From the IMG/VR virus record IMGVR_UViG_3300046007_008906, positions 1 to 41,823 of that record: a stretch of 41,823 nt of DNA. One strand, 5' to 3'. How positions within the stretch are numbered: position 1 is the stretch's first letter; each line of letters opens with the position of its first letter. The notes under the pieces are model-generated. The model made no database searches. It was not told the DNA's origin and saw nothing but the letters and a program-made list of their open reading frames with translations. Of the stretch, positions 25,108 to 31,992 are shown one piece after another. The stretch is from a virus. The position numbers and the translations under genes are program-made.

Positions 25108-25493
25108 TAACTATCTTTCTTCTTCGTGGTTTTCTTAACGGGGGCCTTCTTAGTGGCACGCTTCGTAGCGGCCTTCTTCTTCGCGGCGAACCCGGCAGAC
25201 TCCAGAATTTCAACAGCGTGAAGCTGCTCATCGCGCTCACGAAGCTGCTCACGTAGCAGTTCGATCTCCGCGCGCAGGTCCGAATCATCGTCCGGATGCA
25301 CCATGCCCAGCTTACGAGCGGTTTCCTCCACCCAAGACACGCTGATATAAACCCGCGGGTCCACAAGCGGCGGGGACAGGAGAGTGTCAACAAACCCCTG
25401 CGGATCCTCCGCAGCCATGCTCGCCATGCAAAAACCGGGAGCCATCGTCGGACGCTCCACAATTGTCAGCTTATTTGAATCAACAGTTTTCAT
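25107..25493 (-). CDS. Head-region protein with coiled coil and histone H1-like Lys/Ala tail
   Basis: A 128-residue protein. The N-terminal part has short strands and a DPRVYISVSWVEETA helix, then an ELLREQLRERDEQLH coiled coil near 75-92. The last 25 residues are Lys/Ala/Thr/Pro repeats (AAKKKAATKRATKKAP) like histone H1 or bacterial nucleoid-protein tails. Such a tail would bind DNA, so it may contact the packaged genome or packaging machinery. The ATG overlaps the upstream stop as ATGA. Confidence 0.65.
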   Translation of the reverse strand: MKTVDSNKLTIVERPTMAPGFCMASMAAEDPQGFVDTLLSPPLVDPRVYISVSWVEETARKLGMVHPDDDSDLRAEIELLREQLRERDEQLHAVEILESAGFAAKKKAATKRATKKAPVKKTTKKKDS

Positions 25494-25729
25494 AAAACCT
25501 CATAGCCTTGATCTTCCGCAAAAAAGCGTGTTTTTCTGCACGCCGTACACGCAAACCCTACAGGATCTTCCCGCGCGTTACGGGCAGCCCGCTCAGTAGC
25601 AGGAGCGAAAATACTCTGAAAAAGCCCAGCAGAGGTAGGCACAAAACATACGTTCGCCCCCTTGTCCAGCGCCCTCAAAACATCATCATAATCCTCATTA
25701 ATGAGAACAGGTCGCTTACGAGAACTCAC
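25490..25729 (-). CDS. Small protein with CxxC motif, 79 aa
   Basis: Starts with a GTG at 25729 that overlaps the terminase stop region by 14 nt. The N-terminal half has RKRPVLINEDYDDVLRALDKGANVCFVP, and the C-terminal half has FACTACRKTRFFAEDQG, a CxxC that may be half of a zinc site. It lies between the large terminase and head genes; no family recognised. Zinc binding would need a partner Cys/His pair or dimerisation. Confidence 0.65.
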   Translation of the reverse strand: MSSRKRPVLINEDYDDVLRALDKGANVCFVPTSAGLFQSIFAPATERAARNAREDPVGFACTACRKTRFFAEDQGYEVL

Positions 25730-27206
25730 CGAGCGGCCCCCCTTCCAAGCCTTCCAAAATTATTTCGGCCTCTTCCCTCGCGTTAAACTGGCCCGGCTGC
25801 CAGCCCAATCGCCGTCCCGGCGCTTGTTCCTCCGCCACTGGATCCCACACGCGGGCCATCAGGGCGTAGCGCATAGCGTCAAGGCGGTGATCGTTACCTT
25901 TAATGGGTTTCACGATGCCGTCTGCGCGGGCCTCCAGAGCGTAATCGTCCGCTTCGTCCCTTAGCCCGCGGCACTCCGGGTTAACGACGAGCCTCTGGCG
26001 CTCACACCGCTGCCTAACCTGCATAACCCCAGCCTCCACATCATTCTGGCCGTTAACGGTCGCCACGCCCTGCCTAAGAAGCTCCGACTGCACAGTGTCA
26101 CTATTTACCTGCGCGCGCTGCCGGGAAGCCGGATCAATCACGTACAGGGCCTCCGTGACCCCCCACTTCGCATTAATTTTCTTAATAATTTCTGCGTAAT
26201 CAACGGGAGTGGCGTCCTGCAAAAGCACCTCATCGAAAATGTAGGCGACGTTCTCATCATCGAACCCGACCCACACAAACGCCGCGTTACGAATTCCCGG
26301 GTCAATCCCAACCACAACATCCCACGCGCCCGCATTACGCTTAGAATCGGTCTGCCAGCGCGTCCAGCCCTTACTAGCGGCGGAAGGGGAATCCTTCACG
26401 CACCGCTCAAAATCCGGGTACGCCAACCCGCCAATATCCACAAAATCCCCGTACTCCACCGCCCTGCGCCAAACATCGGTCTGCGCGTCAAGCGTGCGCT
26501 GCACATCCTTCTCATTAAGCGCTTTGTTATCCCAAATGCTCCCGCGAATAACCGTAATATCCGGATGCTCACGCTTCCGGTAAATCTCCCGCCGAATCCA
26601 CGAAGTATTCACATTAAGCGGCGTCATAGCGAACATTTCAAACCCAGAAAAGTCCGTCAAACGCACCCGGCACTCCCTACGCACCTCCCACGGCGGCGGC
26701 TCATCATAACCCACAAAATGAAGCGCAGCGCCCGCCATACTCTGCGGATCCTGCTGATAAGTCTTAAAATCCAAAAGAGAACCATTCTCAAACTGCAAAA
26801 GCCCAAGCTGCTTATTAAACGACGCCGCCCCCCACTTACCGCCCTTCAAAGCATGCGGAGGCACCCACTCCCTAAACGCAGGAATCATCACCGAATGCAA
26901 AGAATCAAACGTAGGGCAAACCACACGCCCATACGTCCCCGAACGCACCGTATTCTCCCCCGGAAACCAACGCTTAAACTCCAGCATCCACTCCGGAACA
27001 TCCTCAGCATCAAGACAATTAACCAACGACTTCACCACAAGAGCCGTAGTCTTCCCAAACCTATTCCCACAAAACGCCGCCTGAATAGGCGTACTCGCCT
27101 GCAAAAACGCAATCTGCTGCTCATTATCCTTACGAAACCTGTAAAGCGGATTCGCCTCAATCGCACGATCAAGCTCCGCAAGAAGAATCTCCGCCTCAGA
27201 AGCCAC
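25716..27206 (-). CDS. terL: Terminase large subunit
   Basis: A 496-residue DNA-packaging motor with ATPase and nuclease domains. Walker A is GNRFGKTT (47-54) and Walker B LHFVGYDEP with D168/E169; a coupling MFAMTPLN follows near 191-198. The RNase H-like nuclease has GIDPGIRNA (D302), YVIDPASRQR (D358) and NDHRLDAMRYAL (D439, D443), which bind two metals. It translocates DNA into the procapsid and cuts concatemers. The start is a GTG that overlaps the upstream 41-aa gene stop by one base (TAGTG). The putative small terminase is not adjacent; a candidate is at 34766-35287. Confidence 0.95.
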   Translation of the reverse strand: MASEAEILLAELDRAIEANPLYRFRKDNEQQIAFLQASTPIQAAFCGNRFGKTTALVVKSLVNCLDAEDVPEWMLEFKRWFPGENTVRSGTYGRVVCPTFDSLHSVMIPAFREWVPPHALKGGKWGAASFNKQLGLLQFENGSLLDFKTYQQDPQSMAGAALHFVGYDEPPPWEVRRECRVRLTDFSGFEMFAMTPLNVNTSWIRREIYRKREHPDITVIRGSIWDNKALNEKDVQRTLDAQTDVWRRAVEYGDFVDIGGLAYPDFERCVKDSPSAASKGWTRWQTDSKRNAGAWDVVVGIDPGIRNAAFVWVGFDDENVAYIFDEVLLQDATPVDYAEIIKKINAKWGVTEALYVIDPASRQRAQVNSDTVQSELLRQGVATVNGQNDVEAGVMQVRQRCERQRLVVNPECRGLRDEADDYALEARADGIVKPIKGNDHRLDAMRYALMARVWDPVAEEQAPGRRLGWQPGQFNAREEAEIILEGLEGGPLGEFS

Positions 27207-27331
27207 TAACGCCGCCTAGCCTTCTTAACCTTCTTCTTCACCGGCTTCTTCAACTTCCTGCACGAACCCGGAGCACAAGGCTTCACGCCCGGGACACGCC
27301 CATAACCAGCCCAACAATCACACGCCATCAT
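27206..27331 (-). CDS. Cys-rich basic microprotein, 41 aa
   Basis: From ATG 27331 (or the adjacent ATG 27328) the frame reads MMACDCWAGYGRVPGVKPCA and so on, with four Cys (CDC, C19, C24), and ends in a run of Lys/Arg. The TAG overlaps the terminase GTG, so it looks like the first cistron of the late block. The ribosome site AAGGA lies just upstream. The CxC...C...C spacing could be a mini zinc knuckle. Unknown function. Confidence 0.6.
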   Translation of the reverse strand: MMACDCWAGYGRVPGVKPCAPGSCRKLKKPVKKKVKKARRR

Positions 27332-27638
27332 CAATCCTTAATAACAGGGCCTGATAGGAAGGCCGTTTGTTTGAAATAGAACATTGGTGGAGGGTCATAT
27401 ATACACAGCCATGCGCGGATGCGTGGACTCCCCCCTCCCCCTTCACTATAAAAGGGTTTTTGGTGAAGCTCGGTTCACCTAAAAGGGATTTTGGGTTTTA
27501 GAGTGAAGCCCTCACCCCTGAGAATTACTGTCAAAAAAAATGGGGAATTATTGTGGAAGAAATTCCTTGCGCGTTTATCCGTACGGGTCGCGTAGAATGA
27601 TCCCCCCAATCCCTAACAACAGCGGACCTATCCGGGTC
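27332..27638. promoter_or_regulatory. Divergent control region between late leftward and early rightward blocks
   Basis: About 370 nt (27332-27701) without a gene separate the two divergent blocks. It holds alternating TTCAC/GTGAA half-sites at 27442, 27463, 27474 and 27503, two near-repeats of TAAAAGGG plus T-rich sequence (27448 and 27480), an A8 tract at 27533-27540, and a GGAATT...AATTCC inverted repeat (27544-27565). A minus-strand TTTTTTTTGACA suggests an UP-element plus -35 but lacks a -10 at normal spacing. This is where the switch to late transcription would be controlled. Confidence 0.55.
27462..27479. promoter_or_regulatory. Operator-like dyad GGTGAA-N6-TTCACC
   Basis: A perfect inverted repeat with 6-bp arms (GGTGAA, TTCACC) and a 6-bp centre, flanked on both sides by further TTCAC/GTGAA half-sites. 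This is the size and symmetry of a repressor site for a helix-turn-helix dimer such as the XRE-type protein encoded at 40355-40591. The protein-site match is a guess. Confidence 0.5.
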
Positions 27639-27647
27639 TGCTATCAT
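27639..27647 (+). promoter_or_regulatory. Extended -10 promoter TGCTATCAT
   Basis: TCTGCTATCATGCG carries the TG-N-TATCAT element shared by five sites here. It lies about 55 nt before the ATG at 27702 and opens the rightward early block. An additional weaker TAGAAT at 27593-27598 has a poor, distant TTGCGC partner. Confidence 0.65.
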
Positions 27648-27701
27648 GCGTAGCGAAGGTGGGGGATTCACTCTCACCATAAACCGATGTTAGGAGACAC
27701 C

Positions 27702-27896
27702 ATGACCAATAACAGTGACAACAAGAATTCACTCCCGAAGCTGCGCCCGGGCGTACGTTGGAACCCGCCTAAGCCTGCAACGGAACCGCACCCGTTCGAA
27801 GACCTGCCCGATGGCGATTTCGACCCTACCGATGAGGATCGTGAGGCAGCTAGGCTCGCATCGGATATTGGCCCGGAAATCCTGCCGTTCGACTGA
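27702..27896 (+). CDS. Acidic hypothetical protein, 64 aa
   Basis: Starts MTNNSDNKNSLPKLRPGVRW. I chose ATG 27702 because TAGGAG lies between it and the in-frame ATG at 27687. A Pro-rich first half (NPPKPATEPHPFEDLP) is followed by an acidic half (DGDFDPTDEDREAARLASD). It is the first gene of the rightward early block. Its small acidic nature recalls DNA-mimic or inhibitor proteins, which is only a suggestion. Confidence 0.7.
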   Translation: MTNNSDNKNSLPKLRPGVRWNPPKPATEPHPFEDLPDGDFDPTDEDREAARLASDIGPEILPFD

Positions 27897-27926
27897 CAAC
27901 CATACCGAATAAAGGAGAATCGAATT

Positions 27927-28397
27927 ATGGATAATTCACTGAAAATGCAGTCCATGCGCCTCGCGCCCCTCGCTGACGTACAGCGGGGGGTGGACGCCCG
28001 CCTTCGCGCGAAGCGGGTTTCACTGGAAGTGGACGTTCACCGTTATTTGGCGGTCCGCGGTCACGACCTGCGATTTGCGTACGATTCCTACATGGCCGGG
28101 AGGTGCTCGCGCCGCGTGTGGGAGCGGCGCGTACGTGAGGAAATCGAATTTGTGGCAGAAATTCACCTGAATGCCGTGGAAGGTGGCTGCGGGCGTCACT
28201 CATTTGGACTTACCACAAATGACCCGGATTTTTGGTCATGGGATGGTAACGGGATCCCGGCGCTGCGAATTATTTTCGCTGAAATTCCCCCGGCAATTAT
28301 TGACAGTACCTGCCGGGATATTTGGCGCGATCCTAAGACGCGCCGCCCGTGCCCGGATTTCGATAGCCTGCGGGGGTGGCTGAAGCAGACCGCATAG
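27927..28397 (+). CDS. Hypothetical protein, 156 aa
   Basis: A soluble protein with an Arg-rich N-terminal half (RGVDARLRAKRVSLEVDVHRYL, RRVWERRVREEI) and a C-terminal half containing TTNDPDFWSWDGNG. Good AAAGGAG ribosome site. It ends 26 nt before a strong terminator, so with the 64-aa gene it forms a short two-gene transcript. No family recognised. Confidence 0.7.
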   Translation: MDNSLKMQSMRLAPLADVQRGVDARLRAKRVSLEVDVHRYLAVRGHDLRFAYDSYMAGRCSRRVWERRVREEIEFVAEIHLNAVEGGCGRHSFGLTTNDPDFWSWDGNGIPALRIIFAEIPPAIIDSTCRDIWRDPKTRRPCPDFDSLRGWLKQTA

Positions 28398-28423
28398 CCT
28401 TCACTCTAAATATTCACCATTAA

Positions 28424-28452
28424 GGGGCGGCCTTCGGGTCGCCCCTTTTTTT
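28424..28452 (+). terminator. Intrinsic terminator closing the first rightward transcript
   Basis: GGGGCGGCC-TTCG-GGTCGCCCC forms a stem with a stable TTCG loop and one G/T pair, followed by seven T residues. It lies just downstream of the 156-aa gene. Classical Rho-independent terminator. Confidence 0.95.
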
Positions 28453-28462
28453 GTGCACAAAG

Positions 28463-28480
28463 TAGTTGCATGCTCAACTA
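28463..28480. promoter_or_regulatory. Operator-like dyad TAGTTGcatgctCAACTA
   Basis: Perfect 6-bp arms separated by six bases, 11 nt after the T tract of the terminator. The size suits a dimeric regulator. It lies far from any visible promoter, so it may belong to the origin-like region instead. Confidence 0.45.
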
Positions 28481-28617
28481 TGCTCGGGCGTGGGGGGGGA
28501 TCCGGTCCGGTGGCATGGCTGAGAGAGACTATGCAGGCCCTGAGAGGCACGCTAGGGGGCCTCTCACGCCGATTCTGGCCCCGGGAAGGGTACGGGGAGG
28601 GTACGGACCGGGGAGAG

Positions 28618-28647
28618 CCTGAGAGGGCCTGAGAATCCCTGAGAGGG
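28618..28647 (+). repeat. Three tandem 10-bp repeats, CCTGAGAGGG type
   Basis: CCTGAGAGGG, CCTGAGAATC and CCTGAGAGGG follow each other without gaps, so the spacing equals one helical turn. A fourth copy starts at 28539 (CCTGAGAGG) and an inverted CCTCTCA lies at 28560-28566. In-phase direct repeats are typical of initiator (iteron) or regulator binding. Confidence 0.7.
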
Positions 28648-29010
28648 TCGCGCGGTTCCCCTACGTGCGCACGCCTACGTGCGCAGGCCCGACCTCCCTT
28701 TGGGTTTCTTCTTATCCCATAAGAACGCGCGTACACGCGCGCACACGCCTACGCACACACGCGCGCGCGAGCGCACACGCGAGCACGCACGCATACACGA
28801 AAGCGTATATGTGCGGTGAGCAGCAAGCCACGCGAATAAAAATTACAGTGAAAATTCACAGAAAATAATTTCTGAATTATTCTCAGGAAATTTCTCCCTC
28901 GCTCATGCGCGCACATGAAGCGGATCATGCGCCGTGAGCAGCGAGCAGCGCACACGAAGCGAAATCAAAACCCCTCTGGGTTTTATCGGATCCGGCAAAA
29001 TCGCCAATTC

Positions 29011-29032
29011 TATGCCCCCTTCAGGGGGCATA
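29011..29032. promoter_or_regulatory. Palindrome overlapping the -35 zone of the AAA+ promoter
   Basis: TATGCCCCCT and AGGGGGCATA are perfect 10-bp inverted arms with only TC between them. The palindrome ends eight bases before the TGCTATCAT promoter at 29041, so a protein bound here would block RNA polymerase. It could also form an RNA hairpin in transcripts arriving from upstream, but no T run follows. Confidence 0.6.
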
Positions 29033-29040
29033 ACTGCCGC

Positions 29041-29049
29041 TGCTATCAT
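29041..29049 (+). promoter_or_regulatory. Extended -10 promoter TGCTATCAT before the AAA+ gene
   Basis: CTGCTATCATGTATG is identical over 15 bases to the element at 31710-31724. It lies about 65 nt before the ATG at 29116 and should drive the AAA+ ATPase and partner genes. Confidence 0.7.
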
Positions 29050-29115
29050 GTATGCGAAAGCCGGACGGAATTCGGCCCAACTACGTTGAGACAACGACGA
29101 AAGGAACCATCGAAG

Positions 29116-30624
29116 ATGAAGCGCATTTCCAAAAACCGCCGACTGACGGAGGCCCTGACGCTGCACGGCGGAAACGTATCCGCTGCATATGCGGATCTTG
29201 CCCCGTACATCGGCAAGGAGAAGGCCCTAACGTGGACCTTCAACCCCGTCACTAAGGGTGCCCCGAAGGGAACCCCTCGTGAGCCGCTGCCCATCGGAGA
29301 GCAGCAGGACAAGTGCCGTGACCAGCTTGAAAAGCTGGCGAAGCGCATGGATTTTGCGGGGAGCACGGCTGATCCCGTCACCCCGCAGGATTCCAACGGA
29401 CCCGGTGACGGCGACGGCGATTCTGGCCGTGGCGGCGACGGTGACAATTCCGGCGACGGTGGACAGCCCGCCGACCTTGACAGCCTTGTGGACGCAGCGC
29501 AGCAGGCACACGATGCCGCTAACACTGCGCAGCAGAAGACCGAAGATGCTAAGGCGGTCCTTACGGACCGTGAGCAGACTGCTTCGGACGCTGCGGACAA
29601 GGCCGCAAATTCGCTTGACGAATTTATCAAGGCCCGCGAAGGCGGCGCAGATGACGACACCCTTACTGACCTGAAGGGTCAGTGGCAGCAGGACGAGGAT
29701 GATTCCCGTGCCGCACAGGATGCCGTGGATGAGGCTAAGGCCGATGCGCAGCAGGCCGAAGAGGATGCCGCCGCCGCCGCCGATGCCGCCGATGCCGCCG
29801 ATCAGGCCGTGCAGGACGCACAGCCTTCGGCTGAGGATGAAATTCTCCGCTTTTTTGCGGAGGTAGCCCGCCTCCGTGAGTTTGCGGAAGAGCGCGAACT
29901 GGACACGTTTGAGAGCATGCGTGTAGAGTCCGACGGGCTGGACACTATCCTTACCTCCGGTATTCCGGTGGACGGGCTGCTCTACAGCCTTGTCTCTCAG
30001 TGGCAAGATGATACCCGGGAGCAGGCGGGGATCCCTGAGTACGACTACCGGAATTTCGGTAACACTCCGGATGGTGCTCACGCCGCAAGCGAGTATGTTC
30101 TTGCGTTGGTTCGTGCGAACATTCCTGTATGGATGTATGGACCTGCCGGTACCGGCAAGAGCACCTGTGCCCGGTACGCTGCCACCGCTCTGGGGCTGGA
30201 TTACTATGAAGTGAACCTTGCCGGTGCCCTGCCTTCGGCAGTTAAGGGTAAGGATCGCCTTAACGAATTTGTTGAGGCCGAATTCTGCAAGGCGTACGCT
30301 AAGGGCGGCGTCCTCTGCCTAGAGGAATTCGACATGGCTCACCCGCAGACGGCAGGCGCAATTAATAATGCGATTGCCAACGGGCATTTCCATAATGACG
30401 CCTCCGGCGAGGTGATTAAGCGTCACCCGGATTTCCGGATTGTCGCCACCGCGAACACGCTTGGACTCGGAGCTACCCACGAGCATAATGCCCGTGTTAA
30501 GCTCGACGGGGCCACGCTTGACCGCTTCCGTATGGGCCGCGTACACATCGGCAGGGATGATCGCCTTATGCAGCAGATCATTAATGTGAAGCTGGCCGAC
30601 GCCGACCTTGACCTCCGGGTATAA
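29116..30624 (+). CDS. MoxR/CobS-like AAA+ ATPase with long acidic coiled-coil N-terminus
   Basis: A 502-residue protein. The N-terminal 80 residues are a compact basic region. Residues 90-118 are a Gly/Asp linker and 120-240 a very acidic Ala/Asp/Gln coiled coil (EEDAAAAADAADAADQAVQDA). Residues about 310-490 are the AAA+ module: Walker A GPAGTGKST (342-350), Walker B CLEEFD (401-406), sensor ATANT (444-448) and arginine finger DRFR (469-472). MoxR-type ATPases remodel partner proteins, usually one encoded next door. I start at ATG 29116, after GACGAAAGGA; upstream in-frame codons lie before the promoter. The acidic arm is unusual for the family and may carry the target-binding function or mimic DNA. 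Confidence 0.85.
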   Translation: MKRISKNRRLTEALTLHGGNVSAAYADLAPYIGKEKALTWTFNPVTKGAPKGTPREPLPIGEQQDKCRDQLEKLAKRMDFAGSTADPVTPQDSNGPGDGDGDSGRGGDGDNSGDGGQPADLDSLVDAAQQAHDAANTAQQKTEDAKAVLTDREQTASDAADKAANSLDEFIKAREGGADDDTLTDLKGQWQQDEDDSRAAQDAVDEAKADAQQAEEDAAAAADAADAADQAVQDAQPSAEDEILRFFAEVARLREFAEERELDTFESMRVESDGLDTILTSGIPVDGLLYSLVSQWQDDTREQAGIPEYDYRNFGNTPDGAHAASEYVLALVRANIPVWMYGPAGTGKSTCARYAATALGLDYYEVNLAGALPSAVKGKDRLNEFVEAEFCKAYAKGGVLCLEEFDMAHPQTAGAINNAIANGHFHNDASGEVIKRHPDFRIVATANTLGLGATHEHNARVKLDGATLDRFRMGRVHIGRDDRLMQQIINVKLADADLDLRV

Positions 30625-30634
30625 CCCGGAGGTC
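30610..30634 (+). terminator. 11-bp perfect hairpin across the AAA+ stop codon
   Basis: GACCTCCGGGT and ACCCGGAGGTC pair perfectly around a 3-nt loop that contains part of the TAA stop codon. No U tract follows. It may be a U-less terminator/attenuator or an RNA-stability element that lowers expression of the partner gene. A very strong stem in a coding end is unlikely to be chance, although the codons (DLRV) constrain only part of it. Confidence 0.5.
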
Positions 30635-30662
30635 ATAACCCGTGACGAAAGGACCATCTACG

Positions 30663-31493
30663 ATGGAACAGTTCAAAGAATTCACCATTAATCACACCCG
30701 TGTCAGGGACGCATGGCTGACCGCGATGGATCGCGGGGAGTTCCCGTTTCACGTTTATTCCGACCTGACCACACTTATTCGTGAACCAGATTGGCACTCA
30801 CGATTCGTAGGTGATAGCGCGAACGGAATCGCTCACGCCCTACGTCATGGTGTGCAGCCGGATCACAACCCGAAGCTGAACGCTTCCGCCTTCGGCGATC
30901 AGGAAATTCTTGTTCCACAAATTGAGTTGAATGAGGAAGAGGGCGACCTGCTCGTGGATCAGGTGCTCGGGGGCGAGGATATGTTTTACGCAAAATGGGA
31001 TCACGTTCCGGTGAATTCCGGTGCTCGCCTCCGCATTTTGTGGAACACTCTCGCAGACTCATCCGCTGCCTGCATCGGCGCATACATGGACTGGTCACTG
31101 AGCGTAATTGATGCGCTGACCGCGAAGGGCATGGCCCCGTCCGTGGAGCTACGGATGCTCACCCGGCACGTGTACGACTACAACCAGACCGGGGCGGAGG
31201 CCGCGGATATTACGGTGAAGCTCAGTGAAGCTGGCCGAATTACTGACAGCGTGGCATGGCGTGCATTCCTTGCGCCCGGTGCCTTCCGCTCGCTAGGCTT
31301 CCTGACCTATGCGATTGTTGCCGATGATTATGGTTACGACCTAGACGGCGGCTCTTCGATGGGCACCGATTTCGGCGTAGCCTACGACCCCGAAGAGGGC
31401 ATCGTGGATATCATGTGCCCGGCTAGGATGCCCCGCACATTCCCTGCGGACAGCATGGACCGCATGCTAGAAACCGTGCTCAACAAATTCTGA
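30663..31493 (+). CDS. AAA+ partner protein (possibly DUF7192-type), 276 aa
   Basis: A 276-residue acidic protein. Start ATG 30663 follows the same GACGAAAGGA-type leader as the AAA+ gene. The middle part RLRILWNTLADSSAACIGAY, then MDWSLSVIDALTAKGMAPSVELRM, resembles a Rossmann-like or VWA-like strand-helix-strand unit. Phage MoxR-like ATPases are often followed by such a protein (DUF7192-type, remembered and uncertain). An intact MIDAS motif is not evident. Together with the ATPase it should form an ATP-driven complex acting on a host or phage target; the target is unknown. Confidence 0.65.
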   Translation: MEQFKEFTINHTRVRDAWLTAMDRGEFPFHVYSDLTTLIREPDWHSRFVGDSANGIAHALRHGVQPDHNPKLNASAFGDQEILVPQIELNEEEGDLLVDQVLGGEDMFYAKWDHVPVNSGARLRILWNTLADSSAACIGAYMDWSLSVIDALTAKGMAPSVELRMLTRHVYDYNQTGAEAADITVKLSEAGRITDSVAWRAFLAPGAFRSLGFLTYAIVADDYGYDLDGGSSMGTDFGVAYDPEEGIVDIMCPARMPRTFPADSMDRMLETVLNKF

Positions 31494-31516
31494 CACAACA
31501 ATTAAGGAGAATTATC

Positions 31517-31702
31517 ATGGACTGGAAATGCAAAGGCACGCCCGATTTTCACAGGGAAAATCGTAACCCGTATAACGGGGCATGCCCGAAGTGCGTACCT
31601 GACCCCACGGGCACGGCCCGTAGGTATGCGGAGCGTATGCGGAAAGAGCACGGCGACCGGCGACGGTCAAGCCATGAGCCGGAGCCGCCTGAAGCTGCGT
31701 AG
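31517..31702 (+). CDS. Small putative zinc-finger protein, 61 aa
   Basis: MDWKCKGTPDFHRENRNPYN then GACPKC: C5, H12, C24 and C27 could bind one zinc ion. The C-terminal part is basic then acidic. Strong TTAAGGAG ribosome site, 23 nt after the AAA+ partner gene, so it is probably on the same transcript. Confidence 0.65.
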   Translation: MDWKCKGTPDFHRENRNPYNGACPKCVPDPTGTARRYAERMRKEHGDRRRSSHEPEPPEAA

Positions 31703-31710
31703 CCTGACCC

Positions 31711-31719
31711 TGCTATCAT
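31711..31719 (+). promoter_or_regulatory. Extended -10 promoter TGCTATCAT, third rightward unit
   Basis: TGCTATCATGTATG lies about 28 nt before the GTG at 31747. It is identical to the element at 29041 and should start a transcript for the cluster of small genes running to 34215. Confidence 0.65.
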
Positions 31720-31746
31720 GTATGTACCCGAACGAACGGAGACACC

Positions 31747-31980
31747 GTGGACCCCGATGAACTCAACGAAATGACCGACGCCCTCGCCGCCATCTTCAAG
31801 CAGGTAGGCGGGGATGTGGACAGGGATGTGATCCGTAAGGCGCTGGGCGAGCTTGCCGACAGCGTGGATCCCGAAGTCCCCGAAAATTTTGCAGAAATCA
31901 TGGACGCTTGCGAGCGTAATCCCCTGCTCGCTCACAGCCTCATGACCTGCTACCCGCACCCTTCATCGCTCACCAACTGA
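31747..31980 (+). CDS. Acidic hypothetical protein, 77 aa
   Basis: Starts with GTG (GAACGGAGACACC before it): MDPDELNEMTDALAAIFKQV. A helical, acidic small protein with a C-terminal CYPHPSSLTN. First gene of the third rightward transcript. No family recognised. Confidence 0.65.
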   Translation: MDPDELNEMTDALAAIFKQVGGDVDRDVIRKALGELADSVDPEVPENFAEIMDACERNPLLAHSLMTCYPHPSSLTN

Positions 31981-31992
31981 CGAAAGGAAATA

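Larger units (their letters stand above)
28453..29010. other. Gene-free, repeat-rich region; candidate replication origin
   Basis: No convincing gene is present. In order: an 18-bp dyad TAGTTG-N6-CAACTA (28463-28480); three tandem 10-bp CCTGAGAGGG-type repeats (28618-28647) with stray copies at 28539 and, inverted, at 28560; repeated GGGTACGG; CTACGTGCGCA twice (28661-28686); an inverted repeat TTCTTAT-CCC-ATAAGAA (28709-28725); a long alternating C/G/A/T purine-pyrimidine tract (about 28726-28800); then an AT-rich block (28833-28895) with small palindromes such as GTGAA-AA-TTCAC. Repeats next to an AT-rich unwinding block are how many origins are built. Confidence 0.5.

Noticed and set aside
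28915-29115. N-terminal extension of the AAA+ protein to 28915
   Set aside because: It would be translated across the palindrome and the promoter, and has no ribosome site; the ATG at 29116 has both.
29227-30081. 284-aa minus-strand open frame
   Set aside because: Complementary to the AAA+ gene, whose motifs are complete; the hydrophobic shadow results from Ala/Asp codons.
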